From: Phytophthora hibernalis
Lineage: Eukaryota > Oomycota > Peronosporomycetes > Peronosporales > Peronosporaceae
DNA: 64,000 bases
Reading direction: 5' to 3'
Assembly: GCA_012656075.1 (NCBI GenBank)
Contig: JAAKBF010000033.1
Span: 372,001 to 436,000, forward strand
Shown: positions 1 to 12,217 of the stretch, piece by piece
Position numbering within the stretch: the first letter of the stretch is position 1
How the letters are laid out: each line of letters starts with the position of its first letter
Notes under the pieces: generated by a model
The model's database searches: none
Told to the model about the DNA's origin: nothing
Seen by the model: only the letters and a program-made list of their open reading frames with translations
Made by a program: the position numbers and the translations under genes

Positions 1-205
1 GCTGGTCGTGTTGACATTGCCGGCGTGGGTTCTGCTGGTCGTGTCGATATTGCTAGCGTTGGTGCTGCTGGTCATGTCGCGATTGCTGGTGCCTAGCGTC
101 GCTGCTTCTGGTCGAGGCGAGATTGCTGGTGTTGCTGCTGCTGGTCGTGTCGAGATTGCTGGTGTTGCTGCTGCTGGTCGTGTCGAGATTGCTGATGTTG
201 GTGCT
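1..205 (+). repeat. 33-bp coding-like tandem repeat
   Basis: Six or so consecutive imperfect 33-nt units built on Gly-Val-Ala-Ala-Ala-Gly-Arg-Val-Asp/Glu-Ile-Ala codons run off the left edge of the window. The 11-residue periodicity is kept in translation, which suggests a repetitive protein segment. A stop codon and a one-base phase change occur near position 92-96. The downstream reading frame continues to about 349 with a short Thr-Asn-Thr-Glu-Ala duplication. The parent protein is not recognised and may belong to a mobile element or a repetitive secreted or structural protein cut off by the window edge. Confidence 0.55.
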
Positions 206-398
206 GCTGTCGCCGTCAATGGTGGGTGTAGTCCTCCTATTGCAGTTGCAGGTGTCTGTACCACCAATACTGAGGCTACCACCAATACTGAGGCTTCAGA
301 TGAAGATCATGCGGCTGTGTTGTCTGTGATGGCTCGGCGCTTTCGCTGATTGAACGGCAACGAGCGCGTGCTTGTGTCGTAGGCTTGGCAAACTAACC

Positions 399-981
399 TT
401 AGCGCAGTAGTGAGTTTGAGCTGTGCTGCATCTGCAGCGTTTGAACAGATACAGACCTGCACATGAGGTTCCACTGGCTAGTTAGGAAGAGATGGGAAAA
501 TCCCGCATCGTTCCGATAGAGAGTTGAGCGGCACAGCTCTTTGTAGGGCGAAAACGTCAGGGGCTGCTTGCCGGAGTTCTTCGGCGAGCTAGACTGGTTA
601 CGATTGGCCTCAAGTCGCTTACACCCCGAAAAACTGTTTCATATCATCACCGTATTCCACAGGCAAAGCAACTTGATTCAATCGATACAGATCCTTTACC
701 GCGCTGCGATACCCGCTCAAAGTTGCTGCCTTCGTTGTCTTTCGCTTGTACGCAAGAAATTCCAAGAACATTGCCGGTGTGAACTCAGCTATATTGATTC
801 CATCGTCTTCGTGAAAGAACCTTGTTGTGTCGGCACTCAGGGTCTGCGCATACACCTCCCTAATCCACTTCTTGATGCCTCTTATGTTGCTTGTGTACTT
901 CTTTCTTGTCTCGTTGGAGATACAAGCGTCGCGTATTGCCCTCACCTCTGCTGCAGCGTCCTGCGATCTTCCATCAGCCAT
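399..981 (-). pseudogene. Crypton-like tyrosine recombinase remnant
   Basis: Reading from 981 downwards, the first ~120 residues form an N-terminal SAM-like core-binding domain typical of Crypton-type tyrosine recombinases (Asn-Glu-Thr-Arg-Lys-Lys-Tyr start, then Phe-Leu-Glu-Phe-Leu-Ala). A stop at about 619 is bypassed by a one-base shift. The other frame continues through a proline/phenylalanine-rich Tyr-Lys-Glu-Leu-Cys stretch to a Trp-Asn-Leu-Met-Cys-Arg-Ser motif (about 453-476) that carries the first catalytic arginine. The frame stops at 399, well before the HxxR and Tyr parts of a full catalytic domain, so the copy is truncated as well as frameshifted. Cryptons are known in oomycetes. 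The family call rests on motif recognition only. Confidence 0.6.
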
Positions 982-2413
982 GTTAGTCGATCTTAGAATA
1001 GTTTTGGCCAATCGGAACAGCGACTTATCGTCGGCTCTCGGTACTTACGAATTCTCGCGGCAACGCGGTTCTCGGCTGCCCATAGTGAATCAAGGTAAGT
1101 GAGTATCCACCAAGGGGCGAGGAACTCGCCGATTCCTGAAAACATAAGCCAATCCGCCGACGTTTCGGCAGGAAATCCCATATATAACTTACGTAAACGA
1201 GAGAATAACAAAAACTGGATTGGGTTTTTACAATCAGGACTTTTAAAGATAGGTACAAGTGCTACTACTGCATGTAGTAGGTGAATAGTACCGGTTTATT
1301 TTATTTAAAGTAAATACTACTTTACTAAAAATAAGTAAAACTATGTTTTAATACATAGTGTTACTTAAGTGCTAAAATATGAATTGTGCTTTGCTAAAAT
1401 GGCTTATGCAGACCAATATATATTAAACTGAGAATACCTCTGGACTCCAGAGTCTGGAGGTATGGACAGCCCTCAATGGATTAATTTCACGGTTCCTGTA
1501 ACCTGGGTTAACATCCGTGCAACATTCAGCCACCGGATCAGTTTACCACAAACAACATTCAGCGAGCAGGTCAGCTCCTGTCAGCTCACACGGAACATTC
1601 AGCCAGCGCCTCGGTGATAAGCAAGCAACGGCACGTCGCAAACTTGAACCTCTGTGCTGTTTTCCGGGGTTTGAAGAAACTCCAAAGGCAAGGCAGGTGA
1701 CGATCCTGCTGGAACTTGTAGCCTAGTGTATTGGTAGCTTGAGAGGTAACTAGCAAAATGAAGAGTGAGAGATTTAGACAGTCGTCACCATTCATCCTTC
1801 TCAACGAAAGAATGAAACCTTCATGCTGATGGCAGCATGAAAGGGAACATGTAAGGCTGTCCGAGATTCCACTTGGATCACTGGCGGCCTGTCCTACAAG
1901 ATCCATGAAAGTTTGGTCAGATCCAGATGTCTGGCTTCTGCCATCGCCAGTGAAGTACGCTGACCTTGATGCACCAGGGTCAGGTGTAGATCCTTCTGTG
2001 ATTGACTTGGATGCACACTGTCTAGTCGTCAAGTCTTGAAGTTCACGTCTGGCGGCGGAAGCTGGCTTGACCCAGAATCCACTACACATCCTCCAAAGCT
2101 TGATTCCGCCGCTTCATCACCTTCTCCATTTGCGGCCATGGCAGTCAGATCCATGCCTGGTCACCACCACGCCTGAAGGGTCTTCAGCATTGGACGCACG
2201 ATCACTTCTCGCTCGCTAGTCGGTCGGCTCTAGCGGCCTGTGAACGCGTACGACGGCTCACACCGTGATCCTCGGCTCGAACCTGTATCAGGTGCTTCAG
2301 GGTGTTCGCGTCGGGTGGCTGTCCTCCAGTCCAGGTCGATCACGCGAAGTCTGCACTGCAGCAGCGACGGTGTCACCTTTATCGGACGCTTGAGTAGTTG
2401 TAGTTGAACGCGG
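982..2413. other. No confident gene; AT-rich and degenerate repeat DNA
   Basis: This stretch contains an AT-rich island (about 1285-1430), an imperfect palindrome around 1437-1462, three copies of the decamer AACATTCAGC near 1520-1590, and a minus-strand frame of 167 codons (1586-2089) with no recognisable domain. It probably belongs to a decayed LTR element related to the Gypsy remnant that follows, but I cannot define LTRs. Confidence 0.4.
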
Positions 2414-3245
2414 TTACTTCCGTCGAGGACTGGACCTCCGGCGACTCATGTTCGGTGGCCTTACCATCGTAGTTGCAACTGTCGGTCCTTGTTGTTGTTG
2501 ATCTCCGGTCGTAGTCACGTGCTGCCAGTGTGCTTTAAGCTCTTGATCCGCGGCGACCACGTACTGGTTCACAAGTGTTGGAACATCTCGAGACAGGGTC
2601 GTCAGCGGATCGAAAGAGTCCTCGACCGCTTCGAGTCCCTTCCACAGCACCAAAATCACAAACTCCTTGATGTTGTCGTTCCACTGATGCTCCTTGAGCT
2701 TCTCCACTATCAGGATGATTCCTTGCGACGAGATGTGCTCGAGTAGTTCTTCGGTCACGTCCAAGCTGGAGTCTGCATAGAATTTCAGTCAAGAAGCATG
2801 CACGTCCAACTCAGCACCCGTGATGAGGTGTTGAACCACGAAAGAGTGTGCATCGGCGCGTATCACGCGATATGGCCCTACACATTTGACGAGCAGCTGG
2901 TTGCCACTCTTTTCATCAACCCGTTAACGTAACACATAATCACCTTCCATGAAGTTTACCATGTTCTCTCCTCGCTCTCGCTTCTTGTTCAGCAGTCTCT
3001 GCTTCGGTCGTTGGTCTTCAACGACCTTATGCATGTCTTGAATACTGCTTCGTAGGTTGACGAGGAAGGCCTCAATCGTGCCACTCGCTGGCACCTTCTT
3101 GAACTCCCCGAACCAGGCAGGTAGAATTCTTTGAGAGGTGTCGGGTATGGTAGCCCAGTAAACACCTCCACCGGCATCTTGTGGTCGAGTGAAGATACTG
3201 CAGTGTGATTGAGGCTGGACAGTACCATTGGCAGCAGGTAAACTA
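2414..3245 (-). pseudogene. Ty3/Gypsy pol 3' end (integrase C-term plus chromodomain-like)
   Basis: The upstream part (about 3245-3070) encodes the end of an integrase core: a Leu-Asn-His-Thr-Ala-Val motif followed by a Pro-Val-Glu-Val-Phe-Thr-Gly-Leu stretch, as in oomycete Gypsy polyproteins. The 116-codon frame at 2764-2414 ends the protein with a chromodomain-like sequence containing Leu-Trp-Lys-Gly-Leu-Glu and a downstream Val-Pro-Thr-Leu-Val helix, then a basic tail with Ser-Arg-Arg-Arg-Ser-Ser. Stops and frame changes separate the two pieces. The 5' side of the element is missing because the tRNA array begins at about 3246. Confidence 0.6.
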
Positions 3246-3378
3246 GCTTGGCCTGTTGTCCGTGTTGGCCTGCCAGATGGACCTGACTGGTGCCATGCGT
3301 GTCGGCTTGCTGATCGGGGGTGCTGTTGCGTGCAAAGAGACGCTGCAACGTGAGCAGAGTGTGTGGCAGCAAAAGAAG

Positions 3379-3449
3379 CTTCCCGTCCGGGAATTGAACC
3401 GGGTCACCCGCGTGACAGGCGGGTATACTAACCACTATACTAACGAGAA
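3379..3449 (-). tRNA. tRNA-Asp (GTC), array unit 1
   Basis: Cloverleaf with 7-bp acceptor stem, discriminator G and anticodon loop CTGTCAC. The T arm lacks one G relative to units 2 and 5, giving a C-C mismatch in the T stem. A T4 stop lies 4 nt downstream. The flanking spacer carries a few substitutions typical of an array edge. Confidence 0.85.
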
Positions 3450-3930
3450 TCCGTACCCTACAACAAACACAAACATTTTTGCAAACGAAAACGCACGCTG
3501 CAACGCACACAACAACCCCTACACACGCTGCAAGCGCTTCCCACGCCGCACCACCACCTTGCCCACGCCTACATCACCCCCATCCAGTCCCACAGCCTTC
3601 CTGCGCAGCGCCAGCAGACTCCGACCGACACTGCTCTTTTCCATGCGTTTGTGTCGCCAACGACGCTCGGACAACGCTCCACCCGCCGGATACGGTCCAT
3701 GTGAATGCCCAGAGGGACTGGCAGGCTCTGCGTCAGATCAGGTCATTATAGCAGCGACGGCAACGTCAAGGTCGTGGGATCGAGCCCAGCGGGGTATGGC
3801 TTGGTCTGTTGTCCGTGTTGGCCTGCCAGATGGACCTGACTGGCGCCATGCGTGTCGGCTTGCGGATCGGGGGTGCTGTTGCGTGCAAAGAGACGCTGCA
3901 ACGTGAGCAGAGTGTGTGGCAGCAAAGAAG

Positions 3931-4002
3931 CTTCCCGTCCGGGAATTGAACCCGGGTCACCCGCGTGACAGGCGGGTATACTAACCACTATACTAACGAG
4001 AA
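3931..4002 (-). tRNA. tRNA-Asp (GTC), array unit 2, complete T stem
   Basis: This is a 72-nt gene with a perfect CCGGG/CCCGG T stem and a 4-nt variable loop, matching the eukaryotic tRNA-Asp form. Its downstream T-run is only three T's, so termination may be leakier. One of two canonical copies. Confidence 0.92.
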
Positions 4003-4482
4003 TCCGTACCCTACAACAAACACAAACATTTTTGCAAACGAAAACGCACGCTGCAACGCACACAACAACCCCTACACACGCTGCAAGCGCTTCCCACGCC
4101 GCACCACCACCTTGCCCACGCCTACATCACCCCCATCCAGTCCCACAGCCTTCCTGCGCAGCGCCAGCGACTCCGACCGACACTGCTCTTTTCCATGCGT
4201 TTGTGTCGCCCACGACGCTCGGACAACGCTCCACCCGCCGGATACGGTCCATGTGAATGCCCAGAGGGACTGGCAGGCTCTGCGTCAGATCAGGTCATTA
4301 TAGCAGCGATGGCAACGTCAAGGTCGTGGGATCGAGCCCAGCGGGGTATGGCTTGGTCTGTTGTCCGTGTTGGCCTGCCAGATGGACCTGACTGGCGCCA
4401 TGCGTGTCGGCTTGCGGATCGGGGTGCTGTTGCGTGCAAAGAGACGCTGCAACGTGAGCAGAGTGTGTGGCAGCAAAAGAAG

Positions 4483-4553
4483 CTTCCCGTCCGGGAATTG
4501 AACCGGGTCACCCGCGTGACAGACGGGTATACTAACCACTATACTAACGAGAA
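4483..4553 (-). tRNA. tRNA-Asp (GTC), array unit 3
   Basis: 71-nt form. One base change in the 5' side of the anticodon stem turns a C-G pair into a T-G wobble. The T4 run is present. Confidence 0.83.
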
Positions 4554-5035
4554 TCCGTACCCTACAACAAACACAAACAACTTTGCAAACGAAAACGCAC
4601 GCTGCAACGCACACAACAACCCCTAAGCACACTGCAAGCGCTTCCCACGCCGCACCACCACCTTGCCCACGCCTACATCACCCCCATCCAGTCCCACAGC
4701 CTTCCTGCGCAGCGCCAGCAGACTCCGACCGACACTGCTCTTTTCCATGCGTTTGTGTCGCCAACGACGCTCGGACAACGCTCCACCCGCCGGATACGGT
4801 CCATGTGAATGCCCAGAGGGACTGGCAGGCTCTGCGTCAGATCAGGTCATTATAGCAGCGACGGCAACGTCAAGGTCGTGGGATCGAGCCCAGCGGGGTA
4901 TGGCTTGGTCTGTTGTCCGTGTTGGCCTGCCAGATGGACCTGACTGGCGCCATGCGTGTCGGCTTGCGGATCGGGGGTGCTGTTGCGTGCAAAGAGACGC
5001 TGCAACGTGAGCAGAGTGTGTGGCAGCAAAAGAAG

Positions 5036-5106
5036 CTTCCCGTCCGGGAATTGAACCGGGTCACCCGCGTGACAGGCGGGTATACTAACCACTATACTAA
5101 CGAGAA
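5036..5106 (-). tRNA. tRNA-Asp (GTC), array unit 4
   Basis: 71-nt form with a wild-type anticodon stem and a T4 run. Its spacer shares the AACTTT variant with unit 3. Confidence 0.85.
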
Positions 5107-5587
5107 TCCGTACCCTACAACAAACACAAACAACTTTGCAAACGAAAACGCACGCTGCAACGCACACAACAACCCCTACACACGCTGCAAGCGCTTCCCA
5201 CGCCGCACCACCACCTTGCCCACGCCTACATCACCCCCATCCAGTCCCACAGCCTTCCTGCGCAGCGCCAGCAGACTCCGACCGACACTGCTCTTTTCCA
5301 TGCGTTTGTGTCGCCAACGACGCTCGGACAACGCTCCACCCGCCGGATACGGTCCATGTGAATGCCCAGAGGGACTGGCAGGCTCTGCGTCAGATCAGGT
5401 CATTATAGCAGCGACGGCAACGTCAAGGTCGTGGGATCGAGCCCAGCGGGGTATGGCTTGGTCTGTTGTCCGTGTTGGCCTGCCAGATGGACCTGACTGG
5501 CGCCATGCGTGTCGGCTTGCGGATCGGGGGTGCTGTTGCGTGCAAAGAGACGCTGCAACGTGAGCAGAGTGTGTGGCAGCAAAGAAG

Positions 5588-5659
5588 CTTCCCGTCCGGG
5601 AATTGAACCCGGGTCACCCGCGTGACAGGCGGGTATACTAACCACTATACTAACGAGAA
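5588..5659 (-). tRNA. tRNA-Asp (GTC), array unit 5, complete T stem
   Basis: Second 72-nt copy with a fully paired T stem. Like unit 2 it has only T3 downstream. Together these two are the best candidates for functional genes as written. Confidence 0.92.
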
Positions 5660-6140
5660 TCCGTACCCTACAACAAACACAAACAATTTTGCAAACGAAA
5701 ACGCACGCTGCAACGCACACAACAACCCCTCAGCACACTGCAAGCGCTTCCCACGCCGCACCACCACCTTGCCCACGCCTACATCACCCCCATCCAGTCC
5801 CACAGCCTTCCTGCGCAGCGCCAGCAGACTCCGACCGACACTGCTCTTTTCCATGCGTTTGTGTCGCCAACGACGCTCGGACAACGCTCCACCCGCCGGA
5901 TACGGTCCATGTGAATGCCCAGAGGGACTGGCAGGCTCTGCGTCAGATCAGGTCATTATAGCAGCGACGGCAACGTCAAGGTCGTGGGATCGAGCCCAGC
6001 GGGGTATGGCTTGGTCTGTTGTCCGTGTTGGCCTGCCAGATGGACCTGACTGGCGCCATGCGTGTCGGCTTGCGGATCGGGGTGCTGTTGCGTGCAAAAA
6101 GACGCTGCAACGTGAGCAGAGTGTGTGGCAGCAAAAGAAG

Positions 6141-6211
6141 CTTCCCGTCCGGGAATTGAACCGGGTCACCCGCGTGACAGGCGGGTATACTAACCACTAT
6201 ACTAACGAGAA
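6141..6211 (-). tRNA. tRNA-Asp (GTC), array unit 6
   Basis: 71-nt form, T4 downstream. The preceding spacer has a G-to-A change near 6099 and a one-base loss in a G run. Confidence 0.85.
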
Positions 6212-6692
6212 TCCGTACCCTACAACAAACACAAACAATTTTGCAAGCGAAAACGCACGCTGCAACGCACACAACAACCCCTCAGCACGCTGCAAGCGCT
6301 TCCCACGCCGCACCACCACCTTGCCCACGCCTACATCACCCCCATCCAGTCCCACAGCCTTCCTGCGCAGCGCCAGCAGACTCCGACCGACACTGCTCTT
6401 TCCATGCGTTTGTGTCGCCAACGACGCTCGGACAACGCTCCACCCGCCGGATACGGTCCATGTGAATGCCCAGAGGGACTGGCAGGCTCTGCGTCAGATC
6501 AGGTCATTATAGCAGCGACGGCAACGTCAAGGTCGTGGGATCGAGCCCAGCGGGGTATGGCTTGGTCTGTTGTCCGTGTTGGCCTGCCAGATGGACCTGA
6601 CTGGCGCCATGCGTGTCGGCTTGCGGATCGGGGGTGCTGTTGCGTGCAAAGAGACGCTGCAACGTGAGCAGAGTGTGTGGCAGCAAAAGAAG

Positions 6693-6763
6693 CTTCCCGT
6701 CCGGGAATTGAACCGGGTCACCCGCGTGACAGGCGGGTATACTAACCACTATACTAACGAGAA
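6693..6763 (-). tRNA. tRNA-Asp (GTC), array unit 7
   Basis: 71-nt form with T4 run and no other changes in the tRNA body. Confidence 0.85.
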
Positions 6764-7245
6764 TCCGTACCCTACAACAAACACAAACAATTTTGCAAAC
6801 GAAAACGCACGCTGCAACGCACACAACAACCCCTAAGCACGCTGCAAGCGCTTCCCACGCCGCACCACCACCTTGCCCACGCCTACATCACCCCCATCCA
6901 GTCCCACAGCCTTCCTGCGCAGCGCCAGCAGACTCCGACCGACACTGCTCTTTTCCATGCGTTTGTGCCGCCCACGACGCTCGGACAACGCTCCACCCGC
7001 CGGATACGGTCCATGTGAATGCCCAGAGGGACTGGCAGGCTCTGCGTCAGATCAGGTCATTATAGCAGCGACGGCAACGTCAAGGTCGTGGGATCGAGCC
7101 CAGCGGGGTATGGCTTGGTCTGTTGTCCGTGTTGGCCTGCCAGATGGACCTGACTTGCGCCATGCGTGTCGGCTTGCGGATCGGGGGTGCTGTTGCGTGC
7201 AAAGAGACGCTGCAACGTGAGCAGAGTGTGTGGCAGCAAAAGAAG

Positions 7246-7316
7246 CTTCCCGTCCGGGAATTGAACCGGGTCACCCGCGTGACAGGCGGGTATACTAACC
7301 ACTATACTAACGAGAA
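7246..7316 (-). tRNA. tRNA-Asp (GTC), array unit 8
   Basis: 71-nt form with T4 run. The spacer differs by scattered substitutions (about 7155 and 7460). Confidence 0.85.
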
Positions 7317-7798
7317 TCCGTACCCTACAACAAACACAAACAATTTTGCAAACGAAAACGCACGCTGCAACGCACACAACAACCCCTCAGCACACTGCAA
7401 GCGCTTCCCACGCCGCACCACCACCTTGCCCACGCCTACATCACCCCCATCCAGTCCCATAGCCTTCCTGCGCAGCGCCAGCAGACTCCGACCGACACTG
7501 CTCTTTTCCATGCGTTTGTGTCGCCAACGACGCTCGGACAACGCTCCACCCGCTGGATACTGTCCATGTGAATGCCCAGAGGGACTGGCAGGCTCTGCGT
7601 CAGATCAGGTCATTATAGCAGCTACGGCAACGTCAAGGTCGTGGGATCGAGCCCAGCGGGGTATGGCTTGGTCTGTTGTCCGTGTTGGCCTGCCAGATGG
7701 ACCTGACTGGCGCCATGCGTGTCGGCTTGCGGATCGGGGGTGCTGTTGCGTGCAAAGAGACGCTGCAACGTGAGCAGAGTGTGTGGCAGCAAAAGAAG

Positions 7799-7869
7799 CT
7801 TCCCGTCCGGGAATTGAACCGGGTCACCCGCGTGACAGGCGGGTATACTAACCACTATACTAACGAGAA
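7799..7869 (-). tRNA. tRNA-Asp (GTC), array unit 9
   Basis: 71-nt form with T4 run and consensus body. Confidence 0.85.
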
Positions 7870-8351
7870 TCCGTACCCTACAACAAACACAAACAATTTT
7901 GCAAACGAAAACGCACGCTGCAACGCACACAACAACCCCTACACACGCTGCAAGCGCTTCCCACGCCGCACCACCACCTTGCCCACGCCTACATCACCCC
8001 CATCCAGTCCCACAGCCTTCCTGCGCAGCGCCAGCAGACTCCGACCGACACTGCTCTTTTCCATGCGTTTGTGTCGCCAACGACGCTCGGACAACGCTCC
8101 ACCCGCCGGATACGGTCCATGTGAATGCCCAGAGGGACTGGCAGGCTCTGCGTCAGATCAGGTCATTATAGCAGCGACGGCAACGTCAAGGTCGTGGGAT
8201 CGAGCCCAGCGGGGTATGGCTTGGTCTGTTGTCCGTGTTGGCCTGCCAGATGGACCTGACTGGCGCCATGCGTGTCGGCTTGCGGATCGGGGGTGCTGTT
8301 GCGTGCAAAGAGACGCTGCAACGTGAGCAGAGTGTGTGGCAGCAAAAGAAG

Positions 8352-8422
8352 CTTCCCGTCCGGGAATTGAACCGGGTCACCCGCGTGACAGGCGGGTATA
8401 CTAACCACTATACTAACGAGAA
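8352..8422 (-). tRNA. tRNA-Asp (GTC), array unit 10
   Basis: 71-nt form with T4 run and consensus body. Confidence 0.85.
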
Positions 8423-8903
8423 TCCGTACCCTACAACAAACACAAACAATTTTGCAAACGAAAACGCACGCTGCAACGCACACAACAACCCCTAAGCACG
8501 CTGCAAGCGCTTCCCACGCCGCACCACCACCTTGCCCACGCCTACATCACCCCCATCCAGTCCCACGGCCTTCCTGCGCAGCGCCAGCAGACTCCGACCG
8601 ACACTGCTCTTTTCCATGCGTTTGTGCCGCCAACGACGCTCGGACAACGCTCCACCCGCCGGATACGGTCCATGTGAATGCCCAGAGGGACTGGCAGGCT
8701 CTGCGTCAGATCAGGTCATTATAGCAGCGACGGCAACGTCAAGGTCGTGGATCGAGCCCAGCGGGGTATGGCTTGGTCTGTTGTCCGTGTTGGCCTGCCA
8801 GATGGACCTGACTGGCGCCATGCGTGTCGGCTTGCGGATCGGGGGTGCTGTTGCGTGCAAAGAGACGCTGCAACGTGAGCAGAGTGTGTGGCAGCAAAAG
8901 AAG

Positions 8904-8974
8904 CTTCCCGTCCGGGAATTGAACCGGGTCACCCGCGTGACAGGCGGGTATACTAACCACTATACTAACGAGAA
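8904..8974 (-). tRNA. tRNA-Asp (GTC), array unit 11
   Basis: 71-nt form with T4 run. The adjacent spacer lost one G near 8750, which shortens the unit to 552. Confidence 0.85.
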
Positions 8975-9456
8975 TCCGTACCCTACAACAAACACAAACA
9001 ATTTTGCAAACGAAAACGCACGCTGCAACGCACACAACAACCCCTAAGCACGCTGCAAGCGCTTCCCACGCCGCACCACCACCTTGCCCACGCCTACATC
9101 ACCCCCATCCAGTCCCACAGCCTTCCTGCGCAGCGCCAGCAGACTCCGACCGACACTGCTCTTTTCCATGCGTTTGTGTCGCCAACGACGCTCGGACTAC
9201 GCTCCACCCGCCGGATACGGTCCATGTGAATGCCCAGAGGGACTGGCAGGCTCTGCGTCAGATCAGGTCATTATAGCAGCGACGGCAACGTCAAGGTCGT
9301 GGGATCGAGCCCAGCGGGGTATGGCTTGGTCTGTTGTCCGTGTTGGCCTGCCAGATGGACCTGACTGGCGCCATGCGTGTCGGCTTGCGGATCGGGGGTG
9401 CTGTTGCGTGCAAAGAGACGCTGCAACGTGAGCAGAGTGTGTGGCAGCAAAAGAAG

Positions 9457-9527
9457 CTTCCCGTCCGGGAATTGAACCGGGTCACCCGCGTGACAGGCGG
9501 GTATACTAACCACTATACTAACGAGAA
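9457..9527 (-). tRNA. tRNA-Asp (GTC), array unit 12
   Basis: 71-nt form with T4 run and consensus body. Confidence 0.85.
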
Positions 9528-10009
9528 TCCGTACCCTACAACAAACACAAACAATTTTGCAAACGAAAACGCACGCTGCAACGCACACAACAACCCCTAA
9601 GCACGCTGCAAGCGCTTCCCACGCCGCACCACCACCTTGCCCACGCCTACATCACCCCCATCCAGTCCCACAGCCTTCCTGCGCAGCGCCAGCAGACTCC
9701 GACCGACACTGCTCTTTTCCATGCGTTTGTGTCGCCAACGACGCTCGGACAACGCTCCACCCGCCGGATACGGTCCATGTGAATGCCCAGAGGGACTGGC
9801 AGGCTCTGCGTCAGATCAGGTCATTATAGCAGCGACGGCAACGTCAAGGTCGTGGGATCGAGCCCAGCGGGGTATGGCTTGGTCTGTTGTCCGTGTTGGC
9901 CTGCCAGATGGACCTGACTGGCGCCATGCGTGTCGGCTTGCGGATCGGGGGTGCTGTTGCGTGCAAAGAGACGCTGCAACGTGAGCAGAGTGTGTGGCAG
10001 CAAAAGAAG

Positions 10010-10080
10010 CTTCCCGTCCGGGAATTGAACCGGGTCACCCGCGTGACAGGCGGGTATACTAACCACTATACTAACGAGAA
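10010..10080 (-). tRNA. tRNA-Asp (GTC), array unit 13
   Basis: 71-nt form with T4 run and consensus body. Confidence 0.85.
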
Positions 10081-10560
10081 TCCGTACCCTACAACAAACA
10101 CAAACAATTTTGCAAACGAAAACGCACGCTGCAACGCACACAACAACCCCTAAGCACGCTGCAAGCGCTTCCCACGCCGCACCACCACCTTGCCCACGCC
10201 TACATCACCCCCATCCAGTCCCACAGCCTTCCTGCGCAGCGCCAGCAGACTCCGACCGACACTGCTCTTTTCCATGCGTTTGTGTCGCCAACGACGCTCG
10301 GACAACGCTCCACCCGCCTGATACGGTCCATGTGAATGCCCAGAGGGACTGGCAGGCTCTGCGTCAGATCAGGTCATTATAGCAGCGACGGCAACGTCAA
10401 GGTCGTGGATCGAGCCCAGCGGGGTATGGCTTGGTCTGTTGTCCGTGTTGGCCTGCCAGATGGACCTGACTGGCGCCATGCGTGTCGGCTTGCGGATCGG
10501 GGGTGCTGTTGCGTGCAAAGAGACGCTGCAACGTGAGCAGAGTGTGTGGCAGCAAAGAAG

Positions 10561-10631
10561 CTTCCCGTCCGGGAATGGAAACGGGTCACCCGCGTGACAG
10601 GCGGGTATACTAACCACTATACTAACGAGAA
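10561..10631 (-). tRNA. tRNA-Asp (GTC), array unit 14, degenerate T arm
   Basis: The T loop and stem carry extra substitutions (GGAATGGAAACGGG on the + strand) that destroy the invariant TTC of the B box. Only T3 follows. This copy is the likeliest pseudogene of the set. Confidence 0.7.
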
Positions 10632-11112
10632 TCCGTACCCTACAACAAACACAAACAATTTTGCAAACGAAAACGCACGCTGCAACGCACACAACAACCC
10701 CTAAGCACGCTGCAAGCGCTTCCCACGCCGCCCCACCACCTTGCTCACGCCTACATCACCCCCATCCAGTCCCACAGCCTTCCTGCGCAGCGCCAGCAGA
10801 CTCCGACCGACACTGCTCTTTTCCATGCGTTTGTGTCGCCAACGACGCTCGGACAACGCTCCACCCGCCGGATACGGTCCATGTGAATGCCCAGAGGGAC
10901 TGGCAGGCTCTGCGTCAGATCAGGTCATTATAGCAGCGACGGCAACGTCAAGGTCGTGGGATCGAGCCCAGCGGGGTATGGCTTGGTCTGTTGTCCGTGT
11001 TGGCCTGCCAGATGGACCTGACTGGCGCCATGCGTGTCGGCTTGCGGATCGGGGGTGCTGTTGCGTGCAAAGAGACGCTGCAACGTGAGCAGAGTGTGTG
11101 GCAGCAAAGAAG

Positions 11113-11183
11113 CTTCCCGTTCGGGAATTGAACCGGGTCACCCGCGTGACAGGCGGGTATACTAACCACTATACTAACGAGAA
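11113..11183 (-). tRNA. tRNA-Asp (GTC), array unit 15
   Basis: 71-nt form with an additional change on the 3' side of the T stem (CCCGTTCGGG on the + strand). Only T3 follows. Confidence 0.78.
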
Positions 11184-11665
11184 TCCGTACCCTACAACAA
11201 ACACAAACAATTTTGCAAACGAAAACGCACGCTGCAACGCACACAACAACCCCTAAGCACACTGCAAGCGCTTCCCACGCCGCACCACCACCTTGCCCAC
11301 GCCTACATCACCCCCATCCAGTCCCACAGCCTTCCTGCGCAGCGCCAGTAGACTCCGACCGACACTGCTCTTTTCCATGCGTTTGTGTCGCCAACGACGC
11401 TCGGACAACGCTCCACCCGCCGGATACGGTCCATGTGAATGCCCAGAGGGACTGGCAGGCTCTGCGTCAGATCAGGTCATTATAGCAGCGACGGCAACGT
11501 CAAGGTCGTGGGATCGAGCCCAGCGGGGTATGGCTTGGTCTGTTGTCCGTGTTGGCCTGCCAGATGGACCTGACTGGCGCCATGCGTGTCGGCTTGCGGA
11601 TCGGGGGTGCTGTTGCGTGCAAAGAGACGCTGCAACGTGAGCAGAGTGTGTGGCAGCAAAAGAAG

Positions 11666-11736
11666 CTTCCCGTCCGGGAATTGAACCGGGTCACCCGCGT
11701 GACAGGCGGGTATACTAACCACTATACTAACGAGAA
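11666..11736 (-). tRNA. tRNA-Asp (GTC), array unit 16
   Basis: 71-nt form with T4 run and consensus body. Confidence 0.85.
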
Positions 11737-12217
11737 TCCGTACCCTACAACAAACACAAACAATTTTGCAAACGAAAACGCACGCTGCAACGCACACAAC
11801 AACCCCTAAGCACGCTGCAAGCGCTTCCCACGCCGCACCACCGCCTTGCCCACGCCTACATCACCCCCATCCAGTCCCACAGCCTTCCTGCGCAGCGCCA
11901 GCAGACTCCGACCGACACTGCTCTTTTCCATGCGTTTGTGTCGCCAACGACGCTCGACAACGCTCCACCCGCCGGATACGGTCCATGTGAATGCCCAGAG
12001 GGACTGGCAGGCTCTGCGTCAGATCAGGTCATTAGCGCAGCGACGGCAACGTCAAGGTCGTGGGATCGAGCCCAGCGGGGTATGGCTTGGTCTGTTGTCC
12101 GTGTTGGCCTGCCAGATGGACCTGACTGGCGCCATGCGTGTCGGCTTGCGGATCGGGGGTGCTGTTGCGTGCAAAGAGACGCTGCAACGTGAGCAGAGTG
12201 TGTGGCAGCAAAAGAAG

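Noticed and set aside
3766..3800. Second tRNA-like B box (GGATCGAGCCC) on the + strand of each unit, resembling a tRNA-Ile T arm
   Set aside because: No matching acceptor, D or anticodon arms can be formed around it, and it has two mismatches to the B-box consensus.
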